From: an uncultured Spirochaetaceae bacterium
GTDB taxonomy: Bacteria > Spirochaetota > Spirochaetia > Treponematales > Treponemataceae
Direction of reading: 5' to 3'
DNA: 5,637 bases
Assembly: GCA_937875245.1 (NCBI GenBank)
Contig: CALNCH010000016.1
Coordinates: 1-5,637, forward strand
Shown here one piece after another: positions 1 through 5,637 of this stretch; within the stretch, counting starts at the first letter, position 1; every line of letters begins with the position of its first letter. The notes under the pieces are model-generated. The model ran no database searches. It was given only the letters and a program-made list of their open reading frames with translations, and was not told where the DNA came from. The position numbers and the translations under genes were made by a program.

Positions 1-1
1 T

Positions 2-544
2 AGCGCAGGAGAAGATATACTATATTTTTTACCTTCTGCAGAAGTAAAACAAGGTGAATACATAGTTGTTCATATGAGAAATCCGGGAACCGAAGGTTTA
101 GTATCGGAACTAGGAGAAGATTTATCACTTTCAGTGGGATCGGATAGTGTTGCTGTAGCCAGAGATTTTTGGGTAGGTGGAATGGATGCAACGGTGTCAA
201 CTTCAGATGTAATTGTATTAAAAGACAGATTAAACGGCCCTGTTATGGACTGTATTTTATATAAAGAACCTACAAAAACTAGTTGGAGTAAAAGCTATTG
301 TGACAAACTTGCACTAGAATGTTTTGAACAAGGAATGTGGCCAGCAGGATATGTTATAGCTAATGCTGCAGATTGTTACAAGATGTCTGCTACAAGAACT
401 TTTTGCCGGCAAAATATTCCTGAAATTGAAGAAGCTTTTCAAGGAGGAGAAACCGGTCCATGGCCAGGAAATGGTGAAGACTGGTTTGTTGTTGCTACTA
501 GTGGTTATTCTCCGGGAAAACCTAATTCTAAAAATGCTTACTAA
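2..544 (+). CDS. Lamin-tail-domain (LTD) protein, C-terminal part (5' end outside window)
   Basis: The reading frame is open from position 2 and runs through the ATG at 74, so the true start lies upstream; 180 residues are visible. Before that ATG the frame reads AGEDILYFLPSAEVKQGEYI, followed by VVHMRNPG. This is the beta-strand pattern of a lamin tail domain, an immunoglobulin-like fold found in bacterial surface and secreted proteins. Further support comes from ARDFW and the strand DVIVLKDRLNGPVMDCILYK, a TATRT-like segment (SATRTFCRQNIP), and the ending YSPGKPN, which is the usual LTD closing motif. Treponemes carry lipoproteins or exported proteins of this type, but the N-terminus is missing, so a signal peptide or lipobox cannot be checked. 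Six cysteines are visible, none in an obvious metal motif. No terminator hairpin follows the stop; the next gene begins 46 bp later with its own promoter. The molecular role is unknown; binding or a structural role in the envelope is inference. Confidence 0.72.
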   Translation, partial: SAGEDILYFLPSAEVKQGEYIVVHMRNPGTEGLVSELGEDLSLSVGSDSVAVARDFWVGGMDATVSTSDVIVLKDRLNGPVMDCILYKEPTKTSWSKSYCDKLALECFEQGMWPAGYVIANAADCYKMSATRTFCRQNIPEIEEAFQGGETGPWPGNGEDWFVVATSGYSPGKPNSKNAY

Positions 545-574
545 CTGATACTACTATCTTTTACTTGCATATTC

Positions 575-583
575 TGCTATAAT
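575..583 (+). promoter_or_regulatory. Extended -10 promoter of the U32 gene, predicted leaderless
   Basis: TGCTATAAT is a perfect extended -10 (TG at 575-576, TATAAT at 578-583). The hexamer 17 bp upstream (555-560, TATCTT) is a poor -35, which an extended -10 can tolerate. Transcription normally begins about 7 nt after the -10, here at 590-591, which is the A of the ATG. No Shine-Dalgarno sequence lies between 560 and 590, in agreement with a leaderless mRNA. Confidence 0.7.
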
Positions 584-590
584 GTAACAT

Positions 591-2915
591 ATGGCAGAAT
601 TATTAGCACCGGCAGGAAATGTCGAAGCATTAGATGCTGCAATTGGCGAAGGCGCTGATGCAGTTTACATGGGTCTCAAAAGTTTTAACGCACGATTGCG
701 TACAACTAACTTTGCATGGAATCAATTTGAAGCAGCTGTTCAAGCTGTCCATCGAAAGAAGAAGAAGATATTTGTTACCGTAAATACCGTTTTAGAAGAA
801 AGAGAAATGGAACGGTTGTATAGATTTTTAGCTTACTTAAATAAAATTGGTCCTGATGGATTAATTGTTCAAGATTTTGGTGTAGTTCGTATGTGTCAGG
901 AGTTTTTTCCTAATTTACGACTCCATGCATCAACACAAATGAATGTGGCAAGTGCAGCAGGCGTAAATCTTTTAAGTAAAGAAGGTTTGAAACGAGTTGT
1001 TCTTTCTCGGGAATTAGGTTTAGAAGAGATAAAAAATATCAAGGCAAGAACCTCTGCAGAGTTAGAAGTCTTTGTTCATGGAGCCTTGTGTGTCAGTGAA
1101 TCAGGTTTATGTCTTTTTTCAAGTTATTTAGGTGGTAAATCAGCTAATAGAGGTATGTGTACCCAAGCTTGTCGCCGTTTTTACGACGCAGAAGTACCTG
1201 GTGGAATTGAACAAGGTTATTTCTTTTCTCCAAATGATTTGCAACTAATTGAAAGAATTCCAGATTTGATTACCGCTGGAGTTGAATCTTTCAAGATAGA
1301 AGGACGAATGAAAAGTGCTGAATATGTTGGTAGTGTTGTTTCTGCATACCGATATGTTATGGATCACTGGGAAGAAGACAAAAAAGGTGCTATCGCAACT
1401 GGTAAACGTATGCTTTCTACTGATTTTGCTCGTTCAAAAACTCAGTATTGGTATACATCAACAAGTGCAGAAAATCTTATTAATCCAAAACAAGCTGGTG
1501 GTACTGGTATTTATTTAGGAAAAATCGACAAGGTTCGTACTGAAGAAATTACTGAAGCTACTACTGGTAGTCGTCCAAATGAAGAAGGTAAATACGATTC
1601 AGACCAACTTATTTCTACTGGAGAAAAACAAAACTATGCACTTTTAAGGGGTGGTAGTTATGATCCAGATATTGGAGATTCCATTCGTCTTCACAAAAAA
1701 GATGATACCGGTCGTGAAAGTCATAAAGTGAGAAGTATTAAAGGCTCAATGACAGAACGCTGGATTGACATTCCACAAGGATTTGGACCGGGAGACACCG
1801 TTTATTTACTTCAAACTAAATCCATGTCAAAACGGTATCCTCGTGTTTTACCCAACGATTTAAGTGTTTTCAGATCTCAACCAGGAGCCCAAGAGTTACC
1901 AGTTTTAGATTTAACTGCAATGCCAAAAGAGGGATTACCATACTTTCCTGACGGTGTTTACGTTCAAGTCTCAACCGTACAAGATATGTTTGCTATTTTA
2001 GCTGAACATCCTATTCGTGTTATTTTAGAATTAAACTCAGAAACCAAAAGAGCATTAATAGAGAAGAAAGAAGTACTTCCTTTTAGTAAAAAACAAGTCT
2101 TTATTTCTTTAGACCCATATTGTCCAAATGAAATTGAAGAAAGTTTACAAGAAACTATTGATTATTTAATCGAAGATGGATTTCATTATTGGGTAGTAAA
2201 TAACCCCGCTCATATCAATATGCTTAAAAACAAAAAAGCAACAATGATTGGTGGACCTTATTTATATACTTTTAATCGTTGGGCAGCCTCTTGGCTTGAA
2301 AACCAAAATATCGAAGCTTTTATTACACCTTATGAAAACTCACGTCAAAATGTAGAAGCCGCTTTTGAAGGAAAGCAACGACGAAAAGTAATGCTTACTT
2401 TATTTGCTTATCCTGCATTGTTTAGAATGCGTTTTAAGTTACCAGAATCATATAACTTTACCTACTTTAACGACAAAGAGGGCGTAACCTTTAAGGCATT
2501 ATCCACAGAAGATGGTTCTTTTGTAATGCCGGAAAAACCTTTCTCTTTGGTAGATAAGATTAAGTTTATGGAACAAGCAGGTTTTACTCACTTTTTAATT
2601 GATATGTCTAAGACAAAAGTATCTAAAAGTGAATTCCGTTTAATTATGAAAGCGGTATATAAGGGTGAAGTATTACCTGATACAAGCCGTTTTAATTGGA
2701 AAGATGGTTTTTATAATCCAGATAAAATTGAAGAATATAAGTCTATGAATGAACGTGCAAGCCAGCGAAATGCCCTTACTCGAAGTGGAACAGGTGGTCG
2801 GCCCTCTGGTCAACCCAGATACGAAAGAGATAATAATTATACTGGTGATAAAGGTTCTGGAAAAGGACGACAACCTAGAGGGGGACGTCCTTCTCCTCGG
2901 AATGGAAAACGATAA
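591..2915 (+). CDS. U32 family protein (peptidase U32 / RlhA-TrhP-like RNA hydroxylation factor)
   Basis: The 774-residue protein starts with AELLAPAGNVEALDAAIGEG, the classic U32 N-terminus, so the ATG at 591 is secure. The U32 signature is at 159-195: EVFVHGALCVSESG, then GMCTQACR. Four cysteines (C167, C174, C190, C194) have spacing like the iron-sulfur ligands of the U32 relatives UbiU/UbiV, so a 4Fe-4S cluster is likely. FKIEGRMKS (234-242) is another family landmark. U32 proteins were first called collagenases, but characterised bacterial members act in RNA hydroxylation (RlhA on 23S rRNA C2501, TrhP on wobble uridine of tRNA) or in ubiquinone synthesis. The long form with C-terminal domains is nearer RlhA (about 650 residues) than TrhP (about 450). 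A polar stretch at about 316-346 looks like a linker or insertion. Residues about 731-774 form a disordered Arg/Gly-rich tail with 11 Gly and 9 Arg, suited to RNA contact. The gene is convergent with ssb, with 11 bp between stops. Family certain; substrate inferred. Confidence 0.93.
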   Translation: MAELLAPAGNVEALDAAIGEGADAVYMGLKSFNARLRTTNFAWNQFEAAVQAVHRKKKKIFVTVNTVLEEREMERLYRFLAYLNKIGPDGLIVQDFGVVRMCQEFFPNLRLHASTQMNVASAAGVNLLSKEGLKRVVLSRELGLEEIKNIKARTSAELEVFVHGALCVSESGLCLFSSYLGGKSANRGMCTQACRRFYDAEVPGGIEQGYFFSPNDLQLIERIPDLITAGVESFKIEGRMKSAEYVGSVVSAYRYVMDHWEEDKKGAIATGKRMLSTDFARSKTQYWYTSTSAENLINPKQAGGTGIYLGKIDKVRTEEITEATTGSRPNEEGKYDSDQLISTGEKQNYALLRGGSYDPDIGDSIRLHKKDDTGRESHKVRSIKGSMTERWIDIPQGFGPGDTVYLLQTKSMSKRYPRVLPNDLSVFRSQPGAQELPVLDLTAMPKEGLPYFPDGVYVQVSTVQDMFAILAEHPIRVILELNSETKRALIEKKEVLPFSKKQVFISLDPYCPNEIEESLQETIDYLIEDGFHYWVVNNPAHINMLKNKKATMIGGPYLYTFNRWAASWLENQNIEAFITPYENSRQNVEAAFEGKQRRKVMLTLFAYPALFRMRFKLPESYNFTYFNDKEGVTFKALSTEDGSFVMPEKPFSLVDKIKFMEQAGFTHFLIDMSKTKVSKSEFRLIMKAVYKGEVLPDTSRFNWKDGFYNPDKIEEYKSMNERASQRNALTRSGTGGRPSGQPRYERDNNYTGDKGSGKGRQPRGGRPSPRNGKR

Positions 2916-2926
2916 TTAGAAGAGGC

Positions 2927-3370
2927 TCAGAAAACTAAAGCTTCTTCAGCTTCTGCACTTGCAATCAGCTCTTCTTCTGTAAGAGCTGATTTTTTTTCTG
3001 ATACTGCTTCGTCTTCTGTTGTTTCTTCCTTTGTTTTTTTTGTAAATACAGGTTTATACTCTAGGTGTTCCGCAATGACAGTAATTTTTGAATGAGATTT
3101 GCCTTCTTCATCTTGCCAACGACTTTGCTTTAGTCGTCCTACAACCCGAATCCCTCTTCCTGTAGAGGCTTTTTCAGCACAAATTTCGCCCATTTTGCCC
3201 CAAGCCTCAATATCAAAATATGATACTTCTTCAACAAAGTCCGAACCGTTTTTATATGCTCTGTTACATGCAATACAAATAGTACAGATTGGAGTGCCCA
3301 TAGATGTTTCTTTTAGGACTGGAGGGCGTACGATGTTTCCTTCAAGAATAATCGAGTTTAATGCGTTCAT
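2927..3370 (-). CDS. ssb: Single-stranded DNA-binding protein (SSB)
   Basis: This 147-residue protein has a bacterial SSB OB-fold at about 1-106: NSIILEGNIVRPPVLKET, NRAYK, the VSYFDIEAWGKMGEICAE core strand and helix, GRGIRVVGRLKQSRWQDEEG, and ITVIAEHLEYK. SSB coats single-stranded DNA during replication, recombination and repair, normally as a tetramer. The tail (about 107-147) is short, charged and disordered, with a Lys-rich then Glu-rich composition. It ends in AEAEEALVF rather than the common DDDIPF-like tip; acidic residues and the final Phe are kept but the Pro is absent. C29, C32 and C35 fall on one strand (PICTICIACNRAY), which is unusual. The ATG at 3370 is supported by AGGAG at 3377-3381. 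The 3' end overlaps the terminator of the convergent U32 gene. The 5' leader can fold over the ribosome site. No rpsF or rpsR, common ssb partners, is adjacent. Confidence 0.93.
   Translation of the reverse strand: MNALNSIILEGNIVRPPVLKETSMGTPICTICIACNRAYKNGSDFVEEVSYFDIEAWGKMGEICAEKASTGRGIRVVGRLKQSRWQDEEGKSHSKITVIAEHLEYKPVFTKKTKEETTEDEAVSEKKSALTEEELIASAEAEEALVF
2963..2997 (+). terminator. Rho-independent terminator of the U32 gene, inside the ssb coding region
   Basis: AATCAGCTCTT (2963-2973) and AAGAGCTGATT (2981-2991) form a perfect 11-bp stem with a 7-nt loop. Eight Ts (2990-2997) begin inside the last stem bases and continue past it. Only the plus strand has the T-run after the hairpin, so it serves the U32 transcript, ending about 80 nt after the U32 stop. 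On the minus strand the same bases encode SSB residues 125-136. Confidence 0.9.
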
Positions 3371-3374
3371 AAAA

Positions 3375-3445
3375 ATCTCCTAGATACTTTTTTTGTCATA
3401 CGTTAAGGTATGCTCTATCAAATAGATAGGCAGTATCTAGAAAAT
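3375..3445 (-). promoter_or_regulatory. Structured ssb leader that can sequester the Shine-Dalgarno sequence
   Basis: In the minus-strand RNA, CUAGAUACU (3440-3432) pairs perfectly with AGUAUCUAG (3388-3380). The helix extends outward through 3441-3445 with 3379-3375 by U·G, U-A, U·G, U-A and A-U pairs. This gives 14 bp that bury all of AGGAG (3377-3381). Inside the 43-nt loop are two small hairpins: CUAUC/GAUAG (3429-3425 with 3419-3415, 5-nt loop) and CAUAC/GUAUG (3412-3408 with 3401-3397, 6-nt loop), followed by an A-run. The pairing is read directly from the sequence; a role in shutting off translation, autoregulation or temperature sensing is inference. As DNA, the inverted repeat could instead be a protein-binding site. 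Confidence 0.55.
3377..3381 (-). promoter_or_regulatory. Ribosome binding site of ssb
   Basis: On the minus strand AGGAG ends 6 nt before the ssb ATG, ideal spacing. It is the only clear Shine-Dalgarno sequence at any gene start in this window, and it lies within the helix described for the ssb leader. Confidence 0.88.
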
Positions 3446-3465
3446 GTGAGAAACAAAACAAAAAA

Positions 3466-3471
3466 ATTATA
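3466..3471 (-). promoter_or_regulatory. Candidate -10 of an ssb promoter, overlapping the stop of the upstream gene
   Basis: TATAAT on the minus strand overlaps the TAA stop (3469-3467) of the upstream gene. It would start RNA near 3459, giving a leader of about 88 nt that contains the whole SD-sequestering structure. No good -35 sits 16-18 bp upstream and no extended TG is present, so in AT-rich DNA this could be chance. An alternative is TTGTTT (3461-3456) with a 16-bp spacer to TAGATA (3439-3434). That promoter would start near 3427 and omit the 5' arm of the helix. Confidence 0.35.
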
Positions 3472-5437
3472 GATTACGGACTAATTTAATAATGTATAGT
3501 TGAACATACATCTGTAATTGTTCTTTTTCTCTAATTTTTTGGAGAGATGGGGTTTTAACTAGGGTATCTGCAAGTATTTGAATTCGTTCCATTGTAAAAT
3601 GATTTGATTTCAGTGTTCGCAATGTTTTACGCATATAATCACGAATAAGAGAATTTACATCCTCTGTCAAATTTGCACTAGTTTCTTTATCTAAAATTCG
3701 ATTCCATTGATGGGCATATGCAGAAAGTTCCCGATCTAATGTGGATCCTGGTGGAACTACTTTTTTTTCAAGTTCACGTGCAGCCCGTCGGAATTCAAGT
3801 TTCCGGTTATTATTTTCTGAATTTGAAGAACTTTCTTCAGTTTGAATAGTCACTTGGGTTTTTTCTTCTTGGATCCTTGGTTTAGCTACCTTTCCTTTTT
3901 GAGATTTTTGGGGTTTAAATATAAATTTTGCAATCCATGAAATAAGGGGAACGGTATACCAGAAGGGTAATAAAATCTTTGAGTCTGTAACAATTTCTTG
4001 TCGAGAAATCATAAGTAATTCGCTATATGGGAGAAGTTGTCCATTTGCAAATAAATTAAATTTTTCTCCAGAATTTGATTCTTGATTTGCCCGATTTTCA
4101 TAATGTACTAGGGATAAAAAGTTTGAGTTCAACAGTGCATATAATATTGGTGCTGTTGTTCTTACTTCTCCTTCAAGGCGTATTTCAAAAGCTTTTTGAT
4201 CTGTCATAGCAGAAATAGAATCAAATTGTCTATATATGGAATACCATTCCTTTGTAAGATTTTCTTTAACAATATCTCGGGCATCGCTACAGAGACGAAT
4301 TATTAAAGGTATAACCTTGTTTTTATATATGTAATAACGCTGAGAGGTTTCTAATTTAAATATAAGTAATTCTGGCAAGTTATTGTTAGATAAAGCGGTA
4401 GATGCAGTATGTAAAAACTCTGTTAGATCTTCATCAGAATATTGTCCCAACAAGGGAATACCCCGAGAATCTACAAAACGATTAATGGCTTCTTTTGTAA
4501 AATAGTAAGGAGGTTTATTTAGAATTTGTTCTAGTTGTCGTAATGCGGTATTTCGTTGCAAATCTTGTTGCGCTTTGTTTTTGTAATATCCAATTGAAAT
4601 TTCTGTAATAAAAACACTTTGCAAAATAGCAATATCTTCTTGGGTATAATCTTTTACCTTTTCATAATCCTGTCTTATAAAGTAACAAAGTTGACTCCAA
4701 AAATAAAAGGCTTCTCCAGAAGTTTTAATTGATTCCATTGATTCATTCGGTTTTTGAATAAACTGAGTAAAAAAATTTTTAACAGATAATTCCTTACCTG
4801 GATTTGATATTTTTAGTTTCTTAAGAAAATAATCATGAAATTCATCTTTTCGTAACATTTGTCGTAATTTTGACAAAGCTATATCTAAGAGTGTTGTAAC
4901 AGAAATGGAGGCTGGCAATAAAATTTCTGGCATATCTCTTGGTAAAATTAAACCATAAAGAACTAGGTCATCATTTTTTGTTGTAGGGGAGGGCTCTGAT
5001 TCTTTTTTTTGAGACTGTTCCCGTAAATTTTCAAACAATTCTACTAAAAAGGTGCCGGCTTGTTTTCGGTCTATAATATCATGGGGTACGCTTTTAGGTA
5101 AATCTGTTAATAGCGGATACGGTATAGCCGGATTGTTAATAATTTCTCTATATCGAGCAGCAAATTTTTCAGTAAAGTAAGAGGTAACAATAATTGCTTT
5201 TTTATCAGTATCTTGGTTTACTACTAATATTTTGCGTTCATCTTGTAACTTAGCCAGATCTTTTTGCATTGCTGCATCAGGATTGCTTAGAAAAGGGTTA
5301 AAATCTGGTTGTTCTTCAATGTGATGTTGTGCATAACGTTTCATGTATTCGCAAAATTCTGCATAATGAACATAAGCACTGTTTTGTCTTTGAGCAAATA
5401 CCCGCAATAAAGAGTGAATAGTTGTTTTGGCTACCAT
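3467..5437 (-). CDS. Uncharacterised large, mostly helical protein (Treponema-type hypothetical)
   Basis: I do not recognise a family. The frame extends to a GTG at 5443, but that codon lies only 2 nt past the -10 and upstream of the predicted transcription start. ATG 5437 is preferred, giving 656 residues (numbering here from that ATG). Residues 1-95 look like helices followed by a beta-hairpin (ERKILVVNQDTDKKAIIVTS), a winged-helix-like outline without proof. A polar linker lies at about 138-158 (QSQKKESEPSPTTK). Residues 160-480 are helix-rich and full of aromatic residues. A hydrophobic stretch at about 488-507 (LLPFWYTVPLISWIAKFIF) could touch or span a membrane and is followed by a basic segment (KPQKSQKGKVAKPR). 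A low-complexity linker (about 524-545, ESSSNSENNN) leads to a C-terminal helical domain of about 100 residues. There is no signal peptide and no nucleotide-binding or catalytic motif I can name. It precedes ssb by 96 bp on the same strand and is divergent from hisC. Function unknown. Confidence 0.85.
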   Translation of the reverse strand: MVAKTTIHSLLRVFAQRQNSAYVHYAEFCEYMKRYAQHHIEEQPDFNPFLSNPDAAMQKDLAKLQDERKILVVNQDTDKKAIIVTSYFTEKFAARYREIINNPAIPYPLLTDLPKSVPHDIIDRKQAGTFLVELFENLREQSQKKESEPSPTTKNDDLVLYGLILPRDMPEILLPASISVTTLLDIALSKLRQMLRKDEFHDYFLKKLKISNPGKELSVKNFFTQFIQKPNESMESIKTSGEAFYFWSQLCYFIRQDYEKVKDYTQEDIAILQSVFITEISIGYYKNKAQQDLQRNTALRQLEQILNKPPYYFTKEAINRFVDSRGIPLLGQYSDEDLTEFLHTASTALSNNNLPELLIFKLETSQRYYIYKNKVIPLIIRLCSDARDIVKENLTKEWYSIYRQFDSISAMTDQKAFEIRLEGEVRTTAPILYALLNSNFLSLVHYENRANQESNSGEKFNLFANGQLLPYSELLMISRQEIVTDSKILLPFWYTVPLISWIAKFIFKPQKSQKGKVAKPRIQEEKTQVTIQTEESSSNSENNNRKLEFRRAARELEKKVVPPGSTLDRELSAYAHQWNRILDKETSANLTEDVNSLIRDYMRKTLRTLKSNHFTMERIQILADTLVKTPSLQKIREKEQLQMYVQLYIIKLVRNL

Positions 5438-5445
5438 AACCACTT

Positions 5446-5474
5446 ATTATATCAGTATTCTTTCGATTCCTCAA
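5446..5474 (-). promoter_or_regulatory. Promoter of the uncharacterised minus-strand gene, predicted leaderless
   Basis: Read on the minus strand: TTGAGG (5474-5469), exactly 17 bp, then TATAAT (5451-5446) preceded by TG at 5454-5453, an extended -10. This is the strongest promoter in the window. A start 7-9 nt after the -10 falls at 5439-5437, at the ATG. No Shine-Dalgarno sequence is present, so the mRNA is probably leaderless. Confidence 0.78.
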
Positions 5475-5486
5475 GGTCTAATAGGC

Positions 5487-5515
5487 TTGACGTATAAATC
5501 TTCATGTCATAATAT
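5487..5515 (+). promoter_or_regulatory. Promoter of the hisC-like gene, predicted leaderless
   Basis: TTGACG (5487-5492) is a near-consensus -35. With 17 bp spacing the -10 is TAATAT (5510-5515); alternatively CATAAT (5508-5513) with an upstream TG (5505-5506) and 15 bp spacing. Either predicts RNA starting at about 5520-5523, at or just before the ATG at 5523. No Shine-Dalgarno sequence precedes that ATG. Confidence 0.62.
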
Positions 5516-5522
5516 ACATGCT

Positions 5523-5637
5523 ATGTTAGCTAAAAGACTTGAATCTTTAAACCCATATGTTCCCGGTGAACAACCTAAGGACAGGGTATATATAAAACTA
5601 AATGCCAATGAAAACCCCTATCCACCATCCCCTGCTG
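5523..5637 (+). CDS. hisC: Histidinol-phosphate aminotransferase-like protein, N-terminal part (3' end outside window)
   Basis: The first 38 codons read LNPYVPGEQPKDRVYIKLNA followed by NENPYPPSP. The Pro-Tyr-x-Pro-Gly start and the LNANENPYPPSP motif are diagnostic of the HisC branch of fold-type I PLP aminotransferases. HisC converts imidazole-acetol phosphate and glutamate to histidinol phosphate and 2-oxoglutarate in histidine synthesis; relatives also act on aromatic amino acids. The PLP lysine and the rest of the protein lie beyond the window, so activity cannot be judged. ATG 5523 is chosen because homologous N-termini begin here. The nearby ATG at 5518 is in another frame and stops after three codons (ATG CTA TGT TAG). 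No other his gene is visible, so a role in histidine synthesis is uncertain. Confidence 0.85.
   Translation, partial: MLAKRLESLNPYVPGEQPKDRVYIKLNANENPYPPSPA

Noticed and set aside
565..570. TTGCAT as the -35 of the U32 promoter.
   Set aside because: Only 7 bp separate it from TATAAT; a working spacer is about 16-18 bp.
2859..2896. Imperfect 10-bp hairpin on the minus strand after the ssb stop (GGAGAAGGAC with GTCCTTTTCC, 18-nt loop) as the ssb terminator.
   Set aside because: No T-run follows it on the minus strand, the loop is long, and the bases encode the repetitive Arg/Gly tail of the U32 protein, which can explain the pairing.
3099..3383. 94-codon open frame on the plus strand opposite ssb.
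   Set aside because: It is antisense to a clear ssb gene, has no ribosome site or promoter, and its protein looks like a frame shadow.
3464..3495. Terminator for the large minus-strand gene before ssb, suggested by a T-run at 3466-3460.
   Set aside because: Only a 4-bp AT stem (ATTA/TAAT) precedes the Ts, too weak to call; readthrough into ssb remains possible.
5518..5529. Mini-ORF ATG CTA TGT TAG overlapping the hisC start, as a regulatory upstream ORF.
   Set aside because: It lies at or before the predicted transcription start and has no Shine-Dalgarno sequence, so it is probably not translated.

Overview
The window is AT-rich bacterial DNA that most resembles a host-associated Treponema-type spirochaete. 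The evidence is a lamin-tail-domain protein tail of a kind I associate with treponemes, a long U32 protein and a large protein with no recognisable family. The assignment rests on recognising protein style, not on a search, so the genus is probable, not proven. There are five protein genes, no RNA genes and no mobile elements.

Layout. Positions 2-544 (+) hold the end of a lamin-tail-domain protein. Positions 591-2915 (+) hold a complete U32 family protein related to RlhA/TrhP RNA hydroxylation factors, with an Arg/Gly-rich tail. Its hairpin-plus-T-run terminator (2963-2997) lies inside the 3' end of the convergent ssb gene (2927-3370, -). Upstream of ssb is a 96-bp leader, and then an uncharacterised protein of about 656 residues (3467-5437, -). 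An 85-bp divergent promoter region separates this from the first 38 codons of a HisC-type aminotransferase (5523-5637, +).

The most interesting content is regulatory. Three of the four gene starts in the window have a -10 element only 7-9 nt before the start codon and no Shine-Dalgarno sequence, which predicts leaderless mRNAs. The exception is ssb. It has a good AGGAG, but that site can be buried in a 14-bp helix formed by the two ends of its own leader. For the large minus-strand gene, the promoter position also decides the start codon (ATG at 5437 rather than GTG at 5443).

The genes do not form an obvious pathway. They cover RNA modification (U32), DNA replication and repair (ssb), amino-acid metabolism (hisC), one probable envelope protein and one unknown. 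The unknown gene and ssb run in the same direction with no clear terminator between them, so they may share some transcripts.
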